A DNA stretch of 5,345 nucleotides, taken from assembly GCA_934229535.1 (NCBI GenBank), contig CAKQDS010000051.1:1-5345 (forward strand). The letters are read 5' to 3'. The translations under genes and the position numbers were made by a program. This document shows, in pieces, positions 1 through 5,345 of the stretch (its first letter is position 1; each line of letters begins with the position of its first letter). The notes under the pieces are model-generated. The model saw only the letters and a list, made by a program, of their open reading frames with translations. It did no database searches and was not told where the DNA came from. The stretch comes from an uncultured Anaeroplasmataceae bacterium. GTDB lineage: Bacteria > Bacillota_I > Bacilli_A > Acholeplasmatales > Anaeroplasmataceae.

Positions 1-35
1 TTAAAAGAAAATGACACCATTTAAAGTGTCATTTT
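1..35 (-). terminator. Intrinsic terminator after the HD-domain gene
   Basis: A perfect 10-bp inverted repeat (AAAATGACAC at 8-17, GTGTCATTTT at 26-35) encloses an 8-base loop. Read on the minus strand, the stem is followed by a T-rich tail (TTTTCTTTTAA, counting the last stem bases) that runs to the window edge. It lies about 70 bases past the stop codon of the HD-domain gene, where a Rho-independent terminator is expected. The stem holds only three G:C pairs, so it would be weak alone, but this suits such an AT-rich genome. I see no gene in the 36-104 interval between stop codon and hairpin. Confidence 0.75.
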
Positions 36-104
36 ACAAAGTATAATATTGATCTACCCACTTATGAGTAAGAACCACAATTTCTAGTCAACTTCCTTTT
101 TTTA

Positions 105-722
105 TCATTCCATATCAAATGAATAAGCATCAATAAATGTTTTTACCAATTGCTTCTTTTCTTCCCAATATTTTTTAGCTATTGGTGTTTTCATAGGATT
201 TTGTCCCATAATATGAGCAGTATGCGACATAATTTCTAATAAACCATTTTGATATGATGTAGGCATTTTTGCACCAGCTGATAACAAATCAAAGGCTATT
301 CCTAATGCTCCTTCTTCATCAAGAAGATCAGCCTCAAGCATTAAAACTAATTCATCACTACTTTTTTCATTTAAGATTAATGACTTATCAGAATGACACA
401 AAATAATTTGTTCAATTTGTTCAAGCTTCTCTTTAGGCAAATCTAGATTATCTTGAGCATATTTTCTAAATATAATTGTACTTCTCTCTGCGTGGTGAGT
501 TTTAAATTCATTACCACCATAGCCAACATCATGAAATATAGTGGCTATTGCTGCAACATCCCTATCACAATTAGGACAATCAGGCATAATTCTTTCTAAC
601 CATTTAAAAACTCTTTTTGTATGCTCATAACGGTTTCTAAATGGATGATAGATGTTTTTGCTTTTGATTCCTCCCCTTTCAGTTAAGGTATCCTTAACAA
701 ATTTTAACATTTCATCATACAT
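105..722 (-). CDS. HD-domain metal-dependent phosphohydrolase, YpgQ/YedJ-like
   Basis: This is a 205-residue soluble protein with no signal peptide or membrane segment. It shows the HD-superfamily metal ligands in order: His34 (YEHTKRV), His64-Asp65 (IFHDVGYG) and Asp132 (EADLLD). Further conserved-looking histidines are His76/His77 (THHAERS) and His110 (LCHSDKS). The order H, HD, HHAxxS, CHS, then EADLLDEEGALGIA resembles the YpgQ/YedJ group of small HD hydrolases, where the last motif is typically DADRLDAIGAIGIAR. Bacillus YpgQ has been described as a metal-dependent nucleotide pyrophosphohydrolase; the substrate here cannot be read from sequence. Here the usual Arg of DRLD is Leu133. A CPNC pair (Cys49, Cys52) lies just before the HD helix and Cys109 precedes His110. 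The ATG at 722 is chosen because GGAG lies 11 bases upstream and no better in-frame start exists before the upstream stop at 783-785. It ends with tandem stops TGA (105-107) and TAA (102-104). Its own promoter and terminator suggest a monocistronic unit. Family is confident; function is inferred. Confidence 0.9.
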   Translation of the reverse strand: MYDEMLKFVKDTLTERGGIKSKNIYHPFRNRYEHTKRVFKWLERIMPDCPNCDRDVAAIATIFHDVGYGGNEFKTHHAERSTIIFRKYAQDNLDLPKEKLEQIEQIILCHSDKSLILNEKSSDELVLMLEADLLDEEGALGIAFDLLSAGAKMPTSYQNGLLEIMSHTAHIMGQNPMKTPIAKKYWEEKKQLVKTFIDAYSFDME

Positions 723-733
723 TTTTTTACTAT

Positions 734-737
734 CTCC
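734..737 (-). promoter_or_regulatory. Ribosome binding site of the HD-domain gene
   Basis: On the minus strand GGAG is followed by an 11-base A-rich spacer and then the ATG at 722-720. The spacing is slightly long but supports this ATG over the Met5 ATG 12 bases further in, which would leave the site 23 bases away. Confidence 0.6.
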
Positions 738-739
738 AT

Positions 740-753
740 TACTATTAATAGTA
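740..753. repeat. 14-bp perfect palindrome over the -10/start region
   Basis: TACTATTAATAGTA is identical to its own reverse complement. It overlaps the last four bases of the proposed -10 hexamer and covers the expected transcription start of the HD-domain gene, a position typical of a repressor operator. In sequence this AT-rich, about one such palindrome per window could arise by chance, so the operator reading is only a suggestion based on position. Confidence 0.3.
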
Positions 754-778
754 TAACATATAACAAAAACAAATGGAA
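750..778 (-). promoter_or_regulatory. Likely sigma-A promoter of the HD-domain gene
   Basis: On the minus strand TGTTATACT (758-750) is an extended -10: TG, one base, then TATACT, one mismatch from TATAAT. With a 17-base spacer the -35 would be TTCCAT (778-773), which matches TTGACA poorly, as is common when an extended -10 is present. Transcription would begin near 743, giving a leader of about 20 bases that carries the GGAG site. The poor -35 lies inside the terminator hairpin of the upstream giant gene, so the two signals share bases. Confidence 0.5.
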
Positions 779-801
779 GAAATTAGCACATTTCTTCCAT
801 T
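762..801 (-). terminator. Intrinsic terminator after the giant repeat-protein gene
   Basis: A perfect 11-bp inverted repeat (AATGGAAGAAA at 772-782, TTTCTTCCATT at 791-801) encloses an 8-base loop. On the minus strand it starts only a few bases after the TAA stop at 809-807 and is followed by TGTTTTTGTT. This placement and the T-rich tail fit a Rho-independent terminator for the giant gene. On the plus strand the stem is followed by ATTTTTT, so it could work in both directions, although no plus-strand gene was seen. The stem has only three G:C pairs. Confidence 0.75.
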
Positions 802-806
802 ATTTT

Positions 807-3800
807 TTAGACTAATAAAGCCTGATATTCTTGATAAATTGTATAAGCATAGCTTCCAGATTTTGCATTACTAAATAATTCTATAAATTTATGATTTGTT
901 GTTGTATCAATACACATTGTTCCCCATCTCTTTTTGAAGGTATATGTATCATATGTTTCATAATTCATAAAATCTGTAATTAAAGCTATGTCATCTAATG
1001 ATTTATTTAACACAGCATTATCAAAGCTATACATAGCATAAACAATCTTAAATATCAAATAATAATTACCATCATTTATTGTTGATGAAATATCAATTCC
1101 TGCCTTATTACCTAAGGTATATAGTTCAATAACTCTTGCTGCTGTCTCTTTCATTGATGCATCAAAGGTAATTGCTTCATAATTATAATAATGAAGATTA
1201 TCATCCTTAAAATAACCAGAGTCAGCAACTGTATATGTTAAATTAAACTTATTAAGTAATTCAACAACCTCTTCTTTATATTTAACCTTAGATGGTTCAA
1301 ACATATCACTAAGTGCTTGCATATCAGCCTTACTCATAGCCTTAAATTCATCACTAAATTTACTATATTCGTTTTGAAGTCTTACAATTTCATAAACGTA
1401 ATCACTGGCAGCTTGATTCATAGTTACAGCGCCAACACTTGCATCAAAAGAATATATATAATTTGAATAGATATATGAATCTAGTACATTCCAAACTATT
1501 TCGTCGCAAGAATCAAGTGCATATTTTAATCTATTGTTAAAGTTCAATTCGTTATATTTAGCCATAGCATTTGTTAAATCATAGCCTTCTGATACATAAT
1601 CATAGATTTGGCTATTGATGTGTGAAACAACAACATCATTATAGTTTTTAACTAAATCCATTAATTTATTGTACTCATCACTATAAAATTGCATAAATGC
1701 TGTTTGATATGTAGTTCTTAAATCTAAGAATTCATTATATAAAGTGTTCAATTCATTACGATAAGAAATAAGTTCATCTTCATCTGTAAAATCAACATTT
1801 TTCTTTTCAAATTCATTTACTTTTTGAGCATAATCACTTAATTCAGCTTTAGCAACCTCATTATAAACATATAAGAATGTTGTTAAATCTTCTTCAGAAA
1901 TTACTCCTAAATTTTTTACGAAATAATCATAAGCCTTGTAACCATTAATTGTTTGCTCCTGATATGAAGTTAAAATTGTAGCCAAATCATTTTCTTTGTA
2001 AGCATTAATAACCTCATATAAGTAATTTTTACTAGATGTCAATTCATCATAATAAGCAATACCATTAGCAACACTTTGATTTTTATAAGAATTCTTTGCA
2101 AGCTCACTCATATTATTCATTTGATTTAAGACGTTTTTAGCTTGATTATAATATTCTTCAGTGTATCTAAATTCACCAAGCTTTTTAACCTCTTCTTTTA
2201 TTGCAATAATTTCTTCACGAGCAGTTTTATAATTTGAACTGTTTGATTTTTCAACATAACTATCAAAATAGTTAGAAGCTAATTCACCACTATGAGTTAA
2301 AGTTATAACTAAAGCTGTTTTATCATAGGTATTATGTCTGTATCCTGACAATGTGATAACAAGTGATTTAAATGTATCATCATCATTTGCATTATAATCA
2401 AGACTGAAGCCAGTTATATCCATATTAAAATTCTTTATACCATTAATTAACGAAGTTAAAGTTGAATTGTTGACACTTGCAATTTGTTCATTAACCATAT
2501 CAACTAAGGAACGCCATAATTTATTAACAACCTTAACAGCTGTTGGCGATAATGTCAAATTGCATGTCTTATCAGTAGATGAAGTAGTAAATCCATTAAT
2601 AACTTGATTTAACAAATCATTTAAGAATATTTCTGTTAATTCCTCGCTAGTAGATCCTGTAGCCTCTGTTAATTCACCCTTTAAGTCAATTAGTTTCTCG
2701 GTAATATCAAAGTTAATACCAACAGCATCGCCATTAACAATAACATATAAGAATCCATCACCAATTGCAAATATTTCAACATTAATATTTACCTTAGCAC
2801 CTGCTAAATACCAAGGCATCTTAGCTTTAATATTTACTTTAGCAGCCATCTTAAATGATTCAAAAATGTCTCCACCATTTAAAATATTCTTAACATCTAA
2901 ATATAATCCTAAATTACCACTTACATTAACTGTATCAACTAAGCCACTATCAACATCAAGTGGTATATTAATGTTAAAGTTTTGACCATTATTAGCATAA
3001 TCTAAGCTACTAAATCCTTTTACCATTTTGATAATATCTTTTACTCTTATTACAAATGGATGCTCACTAAAATCAGTAGTCAAAATAAAATCATTCTTTG
3101 AGGCTTCCGTCAATACCGTATTATAAGTAGAAGCTTTAGTTTGAGTTGATAAGCTTACTGCTATACCAATATTCATAACATTAATAGCTGCACTAATATC
3201 AAAATCAGCTTTAGATGAACCTAGACTAACAACAAACATAGCATTTTCTAATTTTATGTCCATAGGTATTAATTCTGCAAGTTTACTATTTACAATAGCT
3301 AAAAGCTCATCATTTAGAGTTATTGTAAGCTTACTTGAGTTACTTACAAATATAATATTAGAAATATAAGAACAAACTTCAGAAATAATACTTGAAATAT
3401 CTACCTTGTCATTTTCATTAGTCTTTTCTATATTCAATAAATCATTAATGTTATATTTTGGCAATTCATACTTAAATTTAGTCTCCATTGAATCTAAATA
3501 TAAATAGCCCTTTGATATAGTTAAAATTATCGGATCATAGTTCATTGAAGTAATTGTAAGCTCAAGCTCTAAGCCCTCAAATAAATTTTGGCCTTTTAAT
3601 AATTCGATTAAATCTAATCTAAATAACATACTATATGGTAATTTAATATCATACTTCATAGCCTTTAAGCTTAAAGTTCCAGTTGAAGATACACCAACCT
3701 CAAGATTTTTGAATAATTCTACAATATACATTGTATCTAAATATTCGCCATTAATGCTTGGAACATTTTCTTTAGTAAAACTAATAATTGCTGAATTCAA

Positions 3801-5345
3801 TTTTAAATCATCATTTATAATACCATTTAATCCAATTTCATTGCTTCCTAAAGATATGTTAAACCTTATTCCTTCAAAGCTTAAAATTGAAATAATAGAA
3901 TTGATAATAAATTCATTTTGATTATTACTGTATTTTTCAACTATAATCTCAAGTCCTTCTAATAAATCTGAAAGCTTAGCATTTAAATCAATATCATCAG
4001 TAAATGAAGCAATTAATTCTTTAACTGTATCTATTATTACATCAAAATTAGAAGCATCAACCTTAAATCTTAAATCATTCAAATTAAAATATAATGTGTT
4101 ATCTTGATACCATACATTAATACTAATAGTTGTATCATTACTAATTAAGCTTAGTGTAGCATAAACATTTTTATTTTCATCAAAAATAACTTTACCATTA
4201 ATATTAAGTCCATATGCTTCAAGCATTAAATTAATAACAATACCATCATTAAAGCCTGATACGTAATTATTAATATTTCTTAAAAGTAAATTTAAATCCT
4301 CATATTCAAAAACATTTGCATAATTGAAGCTATTATTGATACTAACATCGGACTTATCCATACTTATAGCAAGACCAGTTACAGAAATGTTGTCAGTAAT
4401 GATATTTGCAATATTAATATTTATATTATCATTAATACTCAATGTTACATCTAAATTAGGAAGATTAAACTGACTACCATTAATACCAACGGCTAATGAA
4501 TTATTTTCAAAGCTCATATAATCAAATAATGTATTCAAATCAATCTTAATATTAATCAATCTTAATATTTCAGCAAATGTAAGCATAACAGCACTATTAC
4601 CAATGCCTAAATATAGATAATTATTTACATAATTAATATTAATTTTATATATATGTTCAAGTATATTTATATTGACATAGCCAGATAATTCCTTATTCTT
4701 AATACTTAATTCAAGTAAACCAGAAACATTAATTTCCTGTTTTAAAGCATTAACACTTAAACTGAAGCTTATTGTATGACCATCAGCAAGTAAATTATCA
4801 ATCAAGCCAGATGCAAGTAAAGCATTAACATTTAGATATTTTGCTGTAGGTATAACAACATCTTTCTTATCAGTATATGTTACATTTAAAGAAAAATTAT
4901 TACCTTTTAATGAAAGACCATTAGTTATATTATCTACTAAAACATCTAACAAGCTATTTTTAATCATTAGATTTCCATTATTATCAATAAGATAAATAGA
5001 ATTAATAATTTCATCTATATCAATCATCTTAATATCAAAGAATGCAGTTATCTTTTCAATTTGATTTTTCAAAGAATCAAAATCATTTAAATCTAATTGG
5101 AAATTTAATTCATTGAAATGAAGATATATTACCTTATCAACCATTTCTAATGTTAGCTTATATTCTTCATTATTATAACTTAATGTTATTTCACCTGCTA
5201 TATTTAATTCCTTATCCAAATAAATATTACCAGATACATTTAAGTTATAGCCCTTTACATTAACATTGGTATTTAGATTAATATTATAGGCTTTGGCACT
5301 AGCTAAGCTTATTATACTATCAACATATTTATATAATCCTGATAT
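807..5345 (-). CDS. Giant tandem-repeat β-rich protein, probably exported (5' end outside window)
   Basis: I do not recognise a named family. The frame runs from the right edge (5345) to TAA at 809-807, 1,512 codons with no stop. A TTG at 5219-5217 is the first start-type codon used by a simple ORF caller, but the 42 codons upstream stay open and continue the same repeat pattern, so the real start lies beyond the window. Numbering from that TTG, the region up to about residue 985 is alternating hydrophobic/polar sequence of short β-strands with single helices. It is arranged in diverged units of about 170 residues in the N-terminal half, marked by NVSG or NING strands and YLYL-like hairpins. 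Residues about 986-1470 are helical and rich in Tyr, Glu, Lys and Asn. Cys is rare (616, 886, 1238, 1436). No catalytic motif, LPXTG or C-terminal membrane anchor is visible. The β units loosely recall LolA/LppX-type half-barrels, which bind lipids or lipoproteins. A surface adhesin or scaffold is equally possible. Export cannot be tested without the N-terminus. All Trp codons are TGG. Confidence 0.9.
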   Translation of the reverse strand: MSGLYKYVDSIISLASAKAYNINLNTNVNVKGYNLNVSGNIYLDKELNIAGEITLSYNNEEYKLTLEMVDKVIYLHFNELNFQLDLNDFDSLKNQIEKITAFFDIKMIDIDEIINSIYLIDNNGNLMIKNSLLDVLVDNITNGLSLKGNNFSLNVTYTDKKDVVIPTAKYLNVNALLASGLIDNLLADGHTISFSLSVNALKQEINVSGLLELSIKNKELSGYVNINILEHIYKININYVNNYLYLGIGNSAVMLTFAEILRLINIKIDLNTLFDYMSFENNSLAVGINGSQFNLPNLDVTLSINDNININIANIITDNISVTGLAISMDKSDVSINNSFNYANVFEYEDLNLLLRNINNYVSGFNDGIVINLMLEAYGLNINGKVIFDENKNVYATLSLISNDTTISINVWYQDNTLYFNLNDLRFKVDASNFDVIIDTVKELIASFTDDIDLNAKLSDLLEGLEIIVEKYSNNQNEFIINSIISILSFEGIRFNISLGSNEIGLNGIINDDLKLNSAIISFTKENVPSINGEYLDTMYIVELFKNLEVGVSSTGTLSLKAMKYDIKLPYSMLFRLDLIELLKGQNLFEGLELELTITSMNYDPIILTISKGYLYLDSMETKFKYELPKYNINDLLNIEKTNENDKVDISSIISEVCSYISNIIFVSNSSKLTITLNDELLAIVNSKLAELIPMDIKLENAMFVVSLGSSKADFDISAAINVMNIGIAVSLSTQTKASTYNTVLTEASKNDFILTTDFSEHPFVIRVKDIIKMVKGFSSLDYANNGQNFNINIPLDVDSGLVDTVNVSGNLGLYLDVKNILNGGDIFESFKMAAKVNIKAKMPWYLAGAKVNINVEIFAIGDGFLYVIVNGDAVGINFDITEKLIDLKGELTEATGSTSEELTEIFLNDLLNQVINGFTTSSTDKTCNLTLSPTAVKVVNKLWRSLVDMVNEQIASVNNSTLTSLINGIKNFNMDITGFSLDYNANDDDTFKSLVITLSGYRHNTYDKTALVITLTHSGELASNYFDSYVEKSNSSNYKTAREEIIAIKEEVKKLGEFRYTEEYYNQAKNVLNQMNNMSELAKNSYKNQSVANGIAYYDELTSSKNYLYEVINAYKENDLATILTSYQEQTINGYKAYDYFVKNLGVISEEDLTTFLYVYNEVAKAELSDYAQKVNEFEKKNVDFTDEDELISYRNELNTLYNEFLDLRTTYQTAFMQFYSDEYNKLMDLVKNYNDVVVSHINSQIYDYVSEGYDLTNAMAKYNELNFNNRLKYALDSCDEIVWNVLDSYIYSNYIYSFDASVGAVTMNQAASDYVYEIVRLQNEYSKFSDEFKAMSKADMQALSDMFEPSKVKYKEEVVELLNKFNLTYTVADSGYFKDDNLHYYNYEAITFDASMKETAARVIELYTLGNKAGIDISSTINDGNYYLIFKIVYAMYSFDNAVLNKSLDDIALITDFMNYETYDTYTFKKRWGTMCIDTTTNHKFIELFSNAKSGSYAYTIYQEYQALLV
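810..2267 (-). other. C-terminal helical domain of the giant protein
   Basis: Residues about 986-1470 (numbered from the TTG at 5219) switch sharply from β-rich to helix-rich sequence. Charged and aromatic residues (Glu, Lys, Tyr, Asn) dominate, with heptad-like hydrophobic spacing, as in TAREEIIAIKEEVKKLGEF and NEFEKKNVDF. At least three short modules share an 'A/L..xY..L/F/M....K/R....' pattern: near 1027-1050, 1218-1238 and 1281-1306. This resembles the small helical bundles found between domains of Gram-positive surface proteins, a visual analogy only. The last β-hairpin before the switch is around residues 951-977. The protein ends in YQEYQALLV with no sorting signal or positively charged tail. 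Confidence 0.55.
2682..2975 (-). repeat. β-repeat unit, copy 5 (diverged)
   Basis: Residues about 749-846 of the giant protein. NVSG recurs at 765-768, followed by the strand GLYLDV, then an insertion, then the strand pair VNINVEIFAIGDGFLYVIVNG, cited by its ends at 810 and 830. The motif order matches copies 1-3 (NVSG, strand, YKI-type strand, LYL-type strand, Phe-Asp), but the spacing between NVSG and the hairpin is longer. The copy is recognised at protein level only. Confidence 0.45.
3432..3695 (-). repeat. β-repeat unit, copy 4 (degenerate)
   Basis: Residues about 509-596 of the giant protein. GVSSTGTLSL occupies the place of the NVSG strand, and after a helix (LDLIELLKGQ) comes PIILTISKGYLYLDS, matching the YKI.I.YV.N.LYL hairpin of the other copies. 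KFKYELPKYNINDLL then matches the post-hairpin strand and helix (FQLDLNDFDSL in copy 1). This is the weakest copy and its boundaries are approximate. Confidence 0.35.
4002..4238 (-). repeat. β-repeat unit, copy 3
   Basis: Residues about 328-406 of the giant protein. NING (339-342) replaces NVSG, and the hairpin ISINVWYQDNTLYFNLNDL is followed by RFKVDASNFDVIIDTVKEL. This aligns closely with copy 1 (HFNELNF, then QLDLNDFDSLKNQIEKI). NVSG/NING positions in copies 1 to 3 are spaced about 170 and 175 residues apart. Confidence 0.6.
4515..4778 (-). repeat. β-repeat unit, copy 2
   Basis: Residues about 148-235 of the giant protein. Strands ISFSLSVNAL, then INVSGLLEL (NVSG at 164-167), then ELSGYVNINI, then YKININYVNNYLYLGIGN, then a helix (FAEILRLI). 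The order and spacing follow copy 1: LNVSGNIYL, LNIAGEITL, YKLTLEMVDKVIYLHFNE, then the DSLKNQIEKI helix. Confidence 0.6.
5037..5285 (-). repeat. β-repeat unit, copy 1 (spans the apparent TTG start)
   Basis: The unit begins 22 codons upstream of the TTG at 5219 and ends near residue 61. It reads NINLNTNVNV, NLNVSGNIY, then LNIAGEITL, YKLTLEMVDKVIYLHFNELN, FQLDLNDFDSL and the helix KNQIEKITAFF. Its first third lies upstream of the TTG, direct evidence that the TTG is an internal codon. The preceding helix (LYKYVDSIISL) matches the helix before copy 2 (SGLIDNLL). Confidence 0.6.

Noticed and set aside
42..47. A perfect TATAAT on the plus strand, with an overlapping TATACT on the minus strand, near the left edge.
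   Set aside because: No reasonable -35 is seen at the right distance and no gene follows on the plus strand. The minus-strand version sits just before a terminator. In AT-rich sequence such hexamers are frequent by chance.
564..578. CPNC in the HD protein as a zinc-binding knuckle.
   Set aside because: Only one CxxC pair is present and no second pair of Cys/His ligands lies at suitable spacing, so a structural zinc site is not supported.
807..870. A cell-wall sorting signal or membrane anchor at the C-terminus of the giant protein.
   Set aside because: The last residues are polar and aromatic (AYTIYQEYQALLV), with no LPXTG-like motif, no hydrophobic stretch of about 20 residues and no basic tail.
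3709..3921. A 70-codon open frame on the plus strand inside the giant gene.
   Set aside because: It lies antisense to a long, clearly coding frame with strong repeat structure. No ribosome site or recognisable domain was seen, and open antisense frames are expected in AT-rich coding sequence.
2682..5285. The repeats as recent DNA-level duplications or a mobile-element array.
   Set aside because: The copies share motif order and spacing at the protein level, but I see no long identical DNA stretches between them. They are old, diverged protein repeats.

Overview
The window is AT-rich (roughly 25-30% GC by eye) and carries two genes, both on the minus strand. All seven Trp codons are TGG, and the upstream reading frame runs more than 4.5 kb without an internal TGA, so the standard bacterial code fits. 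The composition (many Asn, Ile, Lys and Tyr; few Cys, Trp and Pro), the small A/T-rich terminator hairpins and the very large β-rich protein suggest a low-GC Firmicute or Bacilli-type organism, possibly a gut-associated lineage near the Mollicutes. That assignment is inference; there is no marker gene here.

Right to left (direction of transcription): most of the window (5345 down to 807) is the 3' part of one giant gene. Its frame is open through the right edge, so the true start and any signal peptide lie outside. The visible 1,512 codons encode about 1,030 residues of amphipathic β-strand-rich sequence, built from diverged tandem units of about 170 residues in the clearest stretch, followed by about 485 residues of Tyr/Glu/Lys/Asn-rich helical sequence. 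There is no enzyme motif, LPXTG signal or C-terminal membrane anchor. A hairpin terminator follows its stop codon.

In the 84-base gap, that terminator abuts, and by its possible -35 overlaps, an apparent promoter with an extended -10 (TGTTATACT) and a 14-base perfect palindrome. This promoter and a GGAG ribosome site would drive the second gene (722 to 105), a 205-residue HD-domain phosphohydrolase resembling the YpgQ/YedJ group. It ends in tandem stops (TGA TAA) and has its own hairpin terminator at the left edge (35 to 1).

The two genes look like separate transcription units. Nothing in the sequence links their functions: one is probably an exported structural or binding protein, the other a cytoplasmic metal-dependent hydrolase. 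No RNA gene, mobile element or CRISPR array was seen.
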